NCBI GenBank assembly: GCA_966250865.1
Contig: CBINIT010000020.1
Location: 1-20,697 of the forward strand
Reading direction: 5' to 3'
Source of the DNA: CAYGGE01 sp966250865
GTDB lineage: Bacteria; Patescibacteriota; UBA1384; CAYGGE01
Length of the DNA stretch: 20,697 nt
Shown here: piece after piece, positions 6,353 through 12,643 of the stretch
Position numbering within the stretch: the stretch's first letter is position 1
Layout: every line of letters begins with the position of its first letter
Translations under genes and position numbers: made by a program
The notes under the pieces: model-generated
What the model was told of the DNA's origin: nothing
The model's input: only the letters and a program-made list of their open reading frames with translations
Databases searched by the model: none

Positions 6353-7501
6353 ATGAAACAGCTCATCCACACGCTTCGAAAGTTAAAAAAATCGCTAGCT
6401 CCTGCTCAGCCGCTAGTCGAAGTACGCGTTTCCTCCTCAAGTCTTCGTGGCAACTTAGCAGCCTACCGCAAGCTGTTTCCTACTATTCAATTTGCACCAG
6501 TGCTGAAGAGCAATGCCTACGGCCACGGCATAGTTAAAGTCGCCACCATTCTCGATGCTGAAGAGAAGGCCTTCTTCGCCGTGGACTCACTTTTTGAGGC
6601 GACTACGCTCCGACATAACGGGATCCATTCGAAGCTCCTCGTCATTGGCTACGTACGATCAGACGACATTGTCGCCACAAGCATCGAGACCAGTTTTATT
6701 TTAACCAGTCTCGAGCAGCTACGGCAGATAGAAACCAAGCTCAAAAAGCCAACTCTATTTCATCTTAAAATTGATACCGGCATGCATCGTCAGGGCATCA
6801 TGCCAAGCGAGCTCAGTGAAGCGCTCCAAATTATCAAACAGAATCGCTTAATCGAACTCGAGGGTATCTGTTCTCATTTCGCCGATGCCGATACCGAGGA
6901 ATCAGCGCTCACCAATCGACAAATTGACCTTTGGAATACGCTCGTTGCACGATGCAAGGAAGAGCTCCCAGCTATACGATATTTTCATATCGCCGCCACA
7001 GCCGGAACACGATATTTGGAAAAAATAGATTGCAATGTTGCCCGGCTGGGGATCGGACTCTATGGTATCAGTACCTCGCCAACAGCGCTTGAACTCAAGC
7101 CGGTACTCTCCATGCAAACGGTTATTAGTTCGGTACGAACGATAGAGCCAGGAGAAACAGTTGGGTATAATGGCACATTTGTCGCTAAATCACCCATGCG
7201 TATCGCGACAATTCCTGTAGGCTACTTTGAAGGTCTTGATCGGCGGCTGAGCGGCAAGGGTATGGTCTTGGTCAATGGCATACCGTGCCCTATCATTGGT
7301 CGAGTCAGCATGAATATCAGCTCGATCGATGTATCATCAGTTCCAGACGTCGCCCTTAACACTCCTGTTACTGTGATGAGTAATAATCCAGAGCATTTGA
7401 ATTGCGTAAACAAAATGGCAGAACTCGCTGGCACCATCCCACACGAGATTCTGATCCATATCCCCGCTCACCTTCGTCGTCATGTAACCAATACCCCATA
7501 A
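6353..7501 (+). CDS. alr: Alanine racemase
   Basis: A 382-residue fold-type III PLP enzyme of normal length, interconverting L- and D-alanine for peptidoglycan. The PLP lysine is Lys52 in VLKSNAYGHG. TGMHRQG (142-148) supplies the conserved arginine, and the catalytic tyrosine of the C-terminal barrel is Tyr272 in VGYNGTF. The C-terminal domain has IATIPVGYFEGLDRRLS and GRVSMN. Two departures from the usual pattern are visible. The phosphate-binding H-x-A-N-S segment reads HIAATAG (about 212-218), and the usual Met-Asp of GRVxMD is Met-Asn. Both essential catalytic residues are kept, so I expect activity, though the family member is divergent. ATG 6353 is chosen because the open frame upstream (back to 6173) runs inside the HIT gene. 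Only a weak GAG-type site precedes it. Confidence 0.92.
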   Translation: MKQLIHTLRKLKKSLAPAQPLVEVRVSSSSLRGNLAAYRKLFPTIQFAPVLKSNAYGHGIVKVATILDAEEKAFFAVDSLFEATTLRHNGIHSKLLVIGYVRSDDIVATSIETSFILTSLEQLRQIETKLKKPTLFHLKIDTGMHRQGIMPSELSEALQIIKQNRLIELEGICSHFADADTEESALTNRQIDLWNTLVARCKEELPAIRYFHIAATAGTRYLEKIDCNVARLGIGLYGISTSPTALELKPVLSMQTVISSVRTIEPGETVGYNGTFVAKSPMRIATIPVGYFEGLDRRLSGKGMVLVNGIPCPIIGRVSMNISSIDVSSVPDVALNTPVTVMSNNPEHLNCVNKMAELAGTIPHEILIHIPAHLRRHVTNTP

Positions 7502-7542
7502 ACCAAACCTGGCATAGGCTAAGTTAGCGTGGGGTCCGAGGA

Positions 7543-7571
7543 TTGACAAACCGGTAAAAATATGTAACGTA
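7543..7571 (+). promoter_or_regulatory. Cassette B promoter (weak -10)
   Basis: A perfect TTGACA lies at 7543-7548. No good -10 is found at 16-18 bp (the sequence there is TAACGTA); TATAAG occurs at a 21-bp spacing. The promoter is therefore inferred mainly from the -35 box and from analogy with the other cassettes. Confidence 0.4.
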
Positions 7572-7577
7572 TAAGGT

Positions 7578-7605
7578 AATACTTAGGCCTTGCCTAGGTA
7601 TTTTT
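7578..7605 (+). promoter_or_regulatory. Hairpin plus T-run in the leader of the cassette B gene
   Basis: Arms 7578-7588 and 7592-7602 form an 11-bp stem (one G-T wobble) with a CTT loop, followed by T residues to 7605. It has the form of an intrinsic terminator. It could end alr transcripts or act as a leader attenuator for the small gene that starts about 25 nt later. Confidence 0.6.
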
Positions 7606-7630
7606 CGTGAGCGGATACATGGAGAAGAAA

Positions 7631-7810
7631 ATGTACCATAAGATCGTTGCAGCGGGATCAGTAGCTTTCGGCGGGGTTATCTGGACCGGCGGCACGCCGA
7701 TCTGGGTCGCCCTCAGCATCGGCTGGGTTGGGTCTGTCCTCGCTTCGCTTACACTCGGCGGTCTGATGACCGCTCTATGCTTCCTCCCGGAGTTCCTCGC
7801 CCGGGATTGA
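7631..7810 (+). CDS. Small two-helix membrane protein (cassette B)
   Basis: A 59-residue hydrophobic protein with two predicted membrane helices (about 5-26 and 31-52) rich in Gly, Ala, Trp and Ser, ending FLPEFLARD. I recognise no family. ATG 7631 is chosen because GGAG lies 6 nt upstream. In-frame GTG 7607 and ATG 7619 would extend it by 8 or 4 residues but have no ribosome site, and GTG 7607 abuts the leader hairpin. The gene is GC-rich compared with alr before it and stands alone between a leader hairpin and two 3' hairpins. Confidence 0.65.
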   Translation: MYHKIVAAGSVAFGGVIWTGGTPIWVALSIGWVGSVLASLTLGGLMTALCFLPEFLARD

Positions 7811-7813
7811 TCG

Positions 7814-7863
7814 GATGGCAGCGCCATCAAACTAGAACCCCGGCGTGAGTCATGCCGGGGTTC
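7814..7863 (+). terminator. Cassette B tandem 3' hairpins
   Basis: Two stems follow the stop codon. The first is GATGGC/GCCATC (7814-7819, 7823-7828) with an AGC loop. The second is a perfect 10-bp GC-rich stem (7835-7844, 7854-7863) with a 9-nt loop. There is no clear T run. Confidence 0.65.
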
Positions 7864-7896
7864 AAACTTTCTTAAAAAAGAACTCTGTCTCCTACG

Positions 7897-7925
7897 TTGA
7901 ACCAACGAGCAACAACCAGTATACT
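7897..7925 (+). promoter_or_regulatory. Promoter of the MFS operon, predicting a leaderless mRNA
   Basis: TTGAAC (7897-7902) and TATACT (7920-7925) are separated by 17 bp. The -10 box ends 6 nt before GTG 7932, so transcription should begin at or next to the start codon. Confidence 0.75.
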
Positions 7926-7931
7926 AGGCAA

Positions 7932-9224
7932 GTGAAAACATTTTACCAAGTCCTCATCAACACGCTCATTGCTGCGGTAACCAATAATTTTATTTGGTTT
8001 GCCGTTACCTACTGGGCCTATCTGGAAACTCACTCAGTACTTGCCACCTCGTTGGTCGGGGGTGGCTACCTGGTCATGACGGCGGTATCGGGACTCTGGT
8101 TTGGTTCGGTTGTTGATCACAATAAGAAAAAGAGCGCCATGCTCCTTTCAAGCGGCATTACACTGCTTATCTTCTGTCTCAGCTTAGCCCTCTATCTCGC
8201 AACGCCCGAACAGTCGTTTACTACTGTCGCCAATCCGGTCCTCTGGATCTTCATTGCCCTTCTGCTCCTCGGCGTCATTGTAGGGAATATCCGAACTATT
8301 GCTCTGCCCACACTCGTTACCTTGCTCATTGCCGAAGATGAACGAGACAAGGCAAACGGTCTGGTTGGCATGATGATGGGTATCGCCTTTTCGATCACTG
8401 CGTTTGGGAGTGGCTTAGTCCTTGGTTACTGGAACATGGCCGGCGTGCTCATTATCAGTATTGTCGGTACCGTTGCCGCCCTGCTGCACCTCGCAACGCT
8501 TGAGATACCCGAAAAAGAGATTATTCATACTGTCGAAAAGCCGAAGAAGCTCGATCTTCCTGGTACCATTAGGGTCATTCGCGATGTTCCCGGACTCTTT
8601 GGGCTTATCTTCTTTAATACGTTCAATAATCTTCTCGGTGGCGTCTTCATGTCACTCATGGATGCCTATGGTCTAACACTGGTCTCCGTCCAAGTCTGGG
8701 GTGTGCTTTGGGGTGTACTCAGTATGGGCTTCATTTTAGGTGGAGTCTATGTCTCAAAAAAAGGCCTTGGTAACGATCCGCTCCGTCGACTCTTCCTGAC
8801 CAACGTTGTCCTCTGGACAATCTCGATCTTCTTTACTATTCAGCCCTCAATCTGGCTCCTGGCAGTTGGCATGCTGCTCTACATCTCGATTATTCCGATC
8901 ATCGAAGCTGCTGAACAGACAATTCTTCAGAAGGTTGTACCCTATGAACGACAAGGTCGTGTTTTTGGCTTTGCTCAAAGTGTTGAGCAATCAGCGTCGC
9001 CCCTTACCGCCTTCCTCATTGGGCCGATTGCCCAGTTTATCTTTATCCCCTTCATGACTACCGGCCGTGGCGTCGAACTTATTGGCGGCTGGTTTGGTAC
9101 GGGCCCCGGTCGGGGCATCGCCTTAGTTTTCATAGCCACCGGCATCATTGGCCTTATCATCACAGTAGTTGCCATGAAATCCCGTTCCTATCATCTCCTT
9201 CGTCATAAATATCAAGAAACATAG
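7932..9224 (+). CDS. MFS transporter, drug-efflux type
   Basis: A 430-residue polytopic membrane protein with about 12 predicted helices in two halves and a central cytoplasmic loop (EKEIIHTVEKPKKLDLPGTIRVIRDV, near residues 190-220). The loop between helices 2 and 3 (GSVVDHNKKKSAML) is a version of MFS motif A. The first helix contains NTLIAAVTNNFIWFAVTYWAY. It probably exports a small hydrophobic compound by proton antiport; the substrate is unknown. GTG 7932 is preferred because a -35/-10 pair ends 6 nt before it and the hydrophobic N terminus starts there. The open frame back to GTG 7845 runs through cassette B's terminator. It heads an operon with the DUF1761 and PhnB-like genes (10 and 11 nt gaps). 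Confidence 0.88.
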   Translation: MKTFYQVLINTLIAAVTNNFIWFAVTYWAYLETHSVLATSLVGGGYLVMTAVSGLWFGSVVDHNKKKSAMLLSSGITLLIFCLSLALYLATPEQSFTTVANPVLWIFIALLLLGVIVGNIRTIALPTLVTLLIAEDERDKANGLVGMMMGIAFSITAFGSGLVLGYWNMAGVLIISIVGTVAALLHLATLEIPEKEIIHTVEKPKKLDLPGTIRVIRDVPGLFGLIFFNTFNNLLGGVFMSLMDAYGLTLVSVQVWGVLWGVLSMGFILGGVYVSKKGLGNDPLRRLFLTNVVLWTISIFFTIQPSIWLLAVGMLLYISIIPIIEAAEQTILQKVVPYERQGRVFGFAQSVEQSASPLTAFLIGPIAQFIFIPFMTTGRGVELIGGWFGTGPGRGIALVFIATGIIGLIITVVAMKSRSYHLLRHKYQET

Positions 9225-9234
9225 AAAGGAAACT

Positions 9235-9630
9235 ATGACTATTAATTGGTTGGCCGTACTCCTAGCCGGACTATCCGCTTTTGTTCTTGGCGGGCTTTGG
9301 TACACGACGTGGTTTACCAAACCATGGCAAAAACTTATCGGCATGAAAGGTGAGACCACGAGCGCCAATACACCCAATCTTGGAAAACTCCTCGTCGGTT
9401 CGCTCGTACTCGAGCTCATCATGGCAACCAACCTCGCCGCCTTTATTGGCCCCGATGCGAGCTGGGCCTTTGGTTTGGGAGCAGGCGTGGCAGCTGGCTT
9501 CGGCTGGGTCGCCCTGGCTTTTGGCGTGAACTATATGTTCGAGGGTAAACCGTTCAAACTTTGGCTCATCAATGCCGGTTACAATACGGTAACCTTTGCT
9601 GTCATGGGCCTTATTATTGGTGCAATGTAG
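9235..9630 (+). CDS. DUF1761 family membrane protein
   Basis: A 131-residue membrane protein with about four helices (residues 5-25, 51-70, 77-98 and 107-128). The N terminus, NWLAVLLAGLSAFVLGGLWYTTWFTKPWQKLIG, is characteristic of DUF1761, whose function is unknown. A GAAAGGAA site precedes the ATG, and it begins 10 nt after the MFS stop, so the two are cotranscribed. It could assist the exporter or the VOC protein that follows; nothing in the sequence decides this. Confidence 0.88.
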   Translation: MTINWLAVLLAGLSAFVLGGLWYTTWFTKPWQKLIGMKGETTSANTPNLGKLLVGSLVLELIMATNLAAFIGPDASWAFGLGAGVAAGFGWVALAFGVNYMFEGKPFKLWLINAGYNTVTFAVMGLIIGAM

Positions 9631-9641
9631 AAAGGAACGCT

Positions 9642-10055
9642 ATGTCAAATATTGATTTTCAACCCTACCTCTTCTTTACCGGTAACTGTAAAGAAGCCAT
9701 GACCTTTTACCAGACCGTCTTTGGCGGCGAGCTCGTCATACAGACCTACGCTGAAGCACCGGGCGAAAAGCCTGAAGAGATGCAAGGGATGGACGATAAA
9801 GTGATGCACGCCACCTTAACCGGTGGGGCTATTCGCTTCATGGCGAGTGACAGTACCCGAAAAGAGAAGTTTGGGCAAAGCTTTATTACACTTTCACTCG
9901 GCGGAAGTGATGAAGAACAGCTTACGAAGATCTTTCACATGCTCACCGATGGCGGTGAGGTAACCTCCGAGCTCAAGAAAGAGTTTTGGGGTGACATCTT
10001 TGGTACGGTAACCGATAAGTTTGGAGTAGAATGGATGATCAACATTACCTCGTAA
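9642..10055 (+). CDS. VOC family protein, PhnB-like
   Basis: A 137-residue protein of the vicinal-oxygen-chelate/glyoxalase fold in the PhnB-like group. QPYLFFTGNCKEAMTFYQTVFGGEL (about 6-30) is the standard first beta-alpha unit. VMHATLTGGAIRFMASDS (about 54-71), the FITLSLGG strand and the ending DIFGTVTDKFGVEWMINI are family hallmarks. Members are dimers of mostly unknown substrate, sometimes linked to resistance or methyl-transfer chemistry. ATG 9642 has a GAAAGGAACG site and lies 11 nt after the DUF1761 stop. The open frame back to 9561 overlaps DUF1761 and is rejected. Last gene of the MFS operon, followed by a strong terminator. Confidence 0.9.
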   Translation: MSNIDFQPYLFFTGNCKEAMTFYQTVFGGELVIQTYAEAPGEKPEEMQGMDDKVMHATLTGGAIRFMASDSTRKEKFGQSFITLSLGGSDEEQLTKIFHMLTDGGEVTSELKKEFWGDIFGTVTDKFGVEWMINITS

Positions 10056-10073
10056 ACCATCCGGGAATTACTC

Positions 10074-10100
10074 AAAAAGCAGCCTCGGCTGCTTTTTTTT
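10074..10100 (+). terminator. Intrinsic terminator of the MFS operon
   Basis: AAAAAGCAGC (10074-10083) pairs with GCTGCTTTTT (10088-10097) around a CTCG loop and continues in a T run. The A tract makes it potentially bidirectional. Confidence 0.9.
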
Positions 10101-10151
10101 GTTAATGCCGATTTCCACCATACAAATTTGCCATCTAGTAGTATACAATTA

Positions 10152-10180
10152 TTGACAAAATAAGTGTTTTTAGGTAAAAT
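10152..10180 (+). promoter_or_regulatory. Cassette C promoter
   Basis: A perfect TTGACA (10152-10157) and TAAAAT (10175-10180) are separated by 17 bp. A TATAAT lies further down at 10198-10203 without a good -35. The leader is about 80-100 nt. Confidence 0.75.
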
Positions 10181-10235
10181 TGCACGTTAACTTTAGATAT
10201 AATACTCAGTAAGAGTTATTGCGATACTGCTCTGA

Positions 10236-10256
10236 CTAGAAGCGTCTATCTTCTAG
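10236..10256 (+). promoter_or_regulatory. Hairpin in the leader of the cassette C gene
   Basis: A perfect 7-bp stem (CTAGAAG/CTTCTAG) with a 7-nt loop is followed closely by CCGTTTTCG. It sits about 28 nt before the start codon, between promoter and ribosome site. Confidence 0.55.
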
Positions 10257-10284
10257 CCGTTTTCGCACATTAGGACACCGCACC

Positions 10285-11301
10285 ATGCGCAAGCTGTGGC
10301 CGTTCGTACCGATTTTCCTTTTCGGGCTCATGGCGATGATCTGGGGCTACCTCAGCCTCGCCACCCTACCGCTCGTCACGTCCTACCTGCCGCGGCATGG
10401 ATCCCTGTTCCTCGGAACCAGCGCGCTGTACGTCTGCGCCATGACCATGCTGCTGACGCGCCTTGTCAACACCTGGCTCATCGGCAGGTCGCTTCAGAGC
10501 AGCCCAGCGGTACACGCCGTGGTCGGCCTGCTCATGCCCGTGACCACGCTCATCGTCGATGCTGTCATCAGTATGGCTTCGACCTACGCCATGGGACCCC
10601 TGTGGGCCCTGAACGACACGGTCAAGTGGCTGAACGTCAACGGCACCGGGGTGGGCGCAGTGATCACACTGACGGCGCTCTATCCTCTGTGGCGCGCCCT
10701 CCTCAAGCCCGTGTCCTGGGAAAACATGGGGGTCAGACCCGTCTTCGCGCCCATGCGGCATGCGCCTGCCAAGATCGGCGCGACTCTGGGATTCTGCGTG
10801 CTGGTCCTCATCGGTATCGGCTCGTGGCACAAGGCCCAGCCACAGGTCACCGAGCGGCCGATCGGACCGTCTGACCTCACGATGGAGGTCGACCCCAAGA
10901 CCGGGGAACCGCTCATCGGCATCCCGCGCTACAGCAGCCCCAGCGGCAAGTACCAGGTCATGGTTATCGAGTGGGGAAAGATGACCATGAAGCGCCCGGA
11001 CTCGAAAGAGCCCGGCAACGAGACAAAGGTGATGGTGGTCCGGACCAATCCCAAGGAGATCAAGAACAATACCATCACCGCGGTTCGGATAACCGACTGG
11101 GTAACCATTCCCACACAGGTCACCGAAATCGAATGGGGAGAGCTGGATCCCAAGACCAACCCGGGGAAAGCGGAAGTCGGCGTCGCCTTCACTGGCAGCG
11201 ATGGCTTCATCTACCTGCTCGCCGCCCGTGAAGGGCGGAATCACCAGCTTCACAAGCTGGATCCCAAGACCAAAAAGCCCGTAAGTACGAAGAACGGGTA
11301 A
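10285..11301 (+). CDS. Polytopic membrane protein with extracytoplasmic C-terminal domain (cassette C)
   Basis: A 338-residue protein of no family I recognise. Residues 1-181 hold about five membrane helices (near 6-25, 40-60, 78-99, 121-138 and 164-181). By the positive-inside rule (RLVNTWLIGR and the Arg/Lys-rich loop 139-163 inside), the C-terminal 155 residues face outward. That domain is hydrophilic, with two similar pieces: VDPKTGEPLIG near 203-213 and LDPKTKKPVSTKNG at the end. It also has several beta-like strands (KYQVMVIEWGK, VGVAFTGSDGFIYLLAA). The DNA is strongly GC-rich, which is why long unused frames open on both strands. ATG 10285 has an AGGA site about 10 nt upstream. It stands alone with its own promoter and terminator. 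Confidence 0.78.
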   Translation: MRKLWPFVPIFLFGLMAMIWGYLSLATLPLVTSYLPRHGSLFLGTSALYVCAMTMLLTRLVNTWLIGRSLQSSPAVHAVVGLLMPVTTLIVDAVISMASTYAMGPLWALNDTVKWLNVNGTGVGAVITLTALYPLWRALLKPVSWENMGVRPVFAPMRHAPAKIGATLGFCVLVLIGIGSWHKAQPQVTERPIGPSDLTMEVDPKTGEPLIGIPRYSSPSGKYQVMVIEWGKMTMKRPDSKEPGNETKVMVVRTNPKEIKNNTITAVRITDWVTIPTQVTEIEWGELDPKTNPGKAEVGVAFTGSDGFIYLLAAREGRNHQLHKLDPKTKKPVSTKNG

Positions 11302-11309
11302 GTCGGCAC

Positions 11310-11366
11310 TGTGCCGGCGACGAAGTGGGCCGCCTCCTCCGGGAGGCGGCCCACAGCCGTTTTTTT
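11310..11366 (+). terminator. Cassette C tandem terminator
   Basis: A CGGCAC/GTGCCG hairpin starts near 11313. It is followed by a perfect 13-bp GC-rich stem (11325-11337, 11342-11354) with a TCCG loop, then AGCCG and a run of T. A further T-rich stretch extends to about 11390. Confidence 0.85.
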
Positions 11367-11396
11367 GGGTATTTATTTTTTTTTTGTTCTATTATA

Positions 11397-11426
11397 TTGA
11401 GCTAACGAGTAGCTGTAGAGTATACT
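11397..11426 (+). promoter_or_regulatory. Promoter of the PNPOx-like gene, predicting a leaderless mRNA
   Basis: TTGAGC (11397-11402) and TATACT (11421-11426) are separated by 18 bp. The -10 box ends 6 nt before the ATG at 11433. Confidence 0.7.
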
Positions 11427-11432
11427 AAAGTT

Positions 11433-11858
11433 ATGAATAATTTAATCCAGCAATTTCTTGCACATAATGCCATCTCCGTCCTAACCGTTCTCCTTAAAGA
11501 CGGCACACCACATGCCGCGACCGTCCACTTTTCTCATACCGAGGAGCCGCTGCGATTCTTCATCCAGACACGGGCTAATTCCATGAAGTGCGAAGCACTC
11601 AGTGATACCAAGCCTAGTCCTGCTGCGTTCGTGGTCGGTTTCAACGAAAAAGAGATGATTACCGTCCAGGCTCATGGCACTGTCCGAATTGTGACTGAGC
11701 CCAGCGAGCTAGAAGCGCTTTGCAAGGTGCACTATGCCAAGCATCCCTTTGCGGAAAAGTTTCGAGATGAGGGAACGGCTTTTCTCGAGTTCACCCCAAC
11801 TTGGTGGCGGTATACCGACATGAGCAATCGACCACCTAAAATTATTACAAACGAATAA
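11433..11858 (+). CDS. Pyridoxamine 5'-phosphate oxidase-like flavoprotein
   Basis: A 141-residue split-barrel protein. AISVLTVLLKDGTPHAATVHFSHTEEPLRFFIQTRANSMKCEAL (about 13-56) is the N-terminal half of the PNPOx-like fold. It is followed by AAFVVGF and ITVQAHGTVRIV, and ends in TAFLEFTPTWWRYTDMSNRPPKI. Such small proteins bind FMN (or F420/heme in some subfamilies) at a dimer interface. The length suits a general stress/oxidoreductase member, not true PdxH. No ribosome site precedes the ATG; the -10 box ends 6 nt upstream, so it is probably translated from a leaderless mRNA. Monocistronic, followed by an intrinsic terminator. Confidence 0.85.
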   Translation: MNNLIQQFLAHNAISVLTVLLKDGTPHAATVHFSHTEEPLRFFIQTRANSMKCEALSDTKPSPAAFVVGFNEKEMITVQAHGTVRIVTEPSELEALCKVHYAKHPFAEKFRDEGTAFLEFTPTWWRYTDMSNRPPKIITNE

Positions 11859-11863
11859 GTGAG

Positions 11864-11886
11864 AGACGGCTTAGGCCGTCTTTTTA
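11864..11886 (+). terminator. Intrinsic terminator of the PNPOx-like gene
   Basis: AGACGGC (11864-11870) pairs with GCCGTCT (11875-11881) around a TTAG loop, followed by a T run. It starts 6 nt after the stop codon. Confidence 0.88.
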
Positions 11887-11928
11887 TAATATCGAAATAT
11901 TACGAGCAGTCTAACTCTAGCCAAGCGC

Positions 11929-11957
11929 TTGACAGCAGGTTGCTTCAGGTGTACTAT
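11929..11957 (+). promoter_or_regulatory. Cassette D promoter
   Basis: A perfect TTGACA (11929-11934) and TACTAT (11952-11957) are separated by 17 bp. The predicted leader of about 38 nt carries a small hairpin and a GGAAG ribosome site. Confidence 0.72.
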
Positions 11958-11962
11958 TTGCT

Positions 11963-11978
11963 GTTGCATTTCCGCAAC
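11963..11978 (+). promoter_or_regulatory. Small hairpin in the leader of the cassette D gene
   Basis: A GTTGC/GCAAC stem of 5 bp with a 6-nt loop. It is weaker than the leader hairpins of cassettes A to C and could be chance. Confidence 0.3.
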
Positions 11979-12001
11979 CATCCCCCATAAGGAAGTATGA
12001 A

Positions 12002-12607
12002 ATGGACTGGGAATATGGTCTCGACGGAATGCTTCAAGTGGGCACCGTCGGGAAAGTTGTGCTGTATCGACAACAGCACAAGATCTGGCTTCGGCCGATT
12101 ATGACCACCCTGTGGTCGGTCGGTTGCCGGCCGGGTCACATTACGCTCAAGGGCCTGCCGGATGACGAAGGGATGGACCGAGAGTCCTTCCTCCGGTCAC
12201 TTGCCGGACTCTCGTTGCTTGAAGGTCCGCTTGCGTCGCGGACTCTAGGTCCACAGTGGCCCGAGGAGATAATCGAACAGTCAAGGATGTCAATTTTTGG
12301 ACATACCATCGGCTGTTCGTATGCCGCCTACCTCGGCGATTGCCTCTACCTCGCCGGTAACGCCTACTTTGCACCGGTAAAGCGCAAACCACGAAGCTGG
12401 CAAGAGTGGGGTGAGTGGCTATCGGACCTCATCGAATCCGTAAACGACCGCACTACCGGATTTGACGCTGGAGGGCCAACTGGCCCGCCGGTACATGTTG
12501 CCATTGTGCAACGGTGCATCTGCGATCTCCAACTGCGGTTGGTGACTGACGATATGATCGGCCGTCAGGACATCAATTGGTACATCACATGGAAGGAGGA
12601 AGAATAG
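12002..12607 (+). CDS. Hypothetical soluble protein (cassette D)
   Basis: A 201-residue protein with no signal peptide or membrane helix, rich in Trp, Gly, Arg and Cys; I do not recognise the family. Visible features are an N-terminal strand-rich part (MLQVGTVGKVVLYRQQHKIWLRPIM), a possible helix at about residues 57-76, a Gly/Cys/Tyr segment (GHTIGCSYAAYLGDCLYLAG) near 100-120, and a Trp-rich helix (SWQEWGEWLSDLIESV) near 132-147. The C terminus is acidic. ATG 12002 is favoured over ATG 11997 (out of frame) by GGAAG 6 nt upstream. GC-rich and monocistronic like cassettes A to C, with a terminator stem starting immediately after the TAG. Confidence 0.72.
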   Translation: MDWEYGLDGMLQVGTVGKVVLYRQQHKIWLRPIMTTLWSVGCRPGHITLKGLPDDEGMDRESFLRSLAGLSLLEGPLASRTLGPQWPEEIIEQSRMSIFGHTIGCSYAAYLGDCLYLAGNAYFAPVKRKPRSWQEWGEWLSDLIESVNDRTTGFDAGGPTGPPVHVAIVQRCICDLQLRLVTDDMIGRQDINWYITWKEEE

Positions 12608-12643
12608 ACAGGGCGCTCACGATGAGCGCCCTGTGTTCGTTTT
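12608..12643 (+). terminator. Cassette D terminator, possibly bidirectional
   Basis: A perfect 12-bp stem (12608-12619, 12623-12634) with a CGA loop begins at the base after the stop codon, followed by GTTCGTTTT. It also lies just past the stop of the convergent LUD gene and could serve both. Confidence 0.85.

Noticed and set aside
7845..7931. 29-residue extension of the MFS transporter from GTG 7845
   Set aside because: It starts in cassette B's terminator loop and lies upstream of the -35/-10 pair that serves GTG 7932.
9561..9641. Extension of the PhnB-like protein into DUF1761
   Set aside because: Out-of-frame overlap with DUF1761; ATG 9642 has its own ribosome site.
10366..11253. 295-residue minus-strand open frame opposite the cassette C gene
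   Set aside because: Shadow frame of a GC-rich gene. Its translation is His/Asp/Gly-rich without domain-like pattern, and the + strand gene has promoter, ribosome site and terminator.
11361..11400. T-rich stretch as a replication origin element
   Set aside because: It follows directly on a terminator, has no DnaA-box cluster, and is explained as extended T tract plus the next gene's promoter.
5252..12634. Integron attC sites or a phase-variable cassette array
   Set aside because: No attC-like core motif or shared repeat was seen at the cassette edges, no integrase is in the window, and ordinary genes lie between the cassettes.
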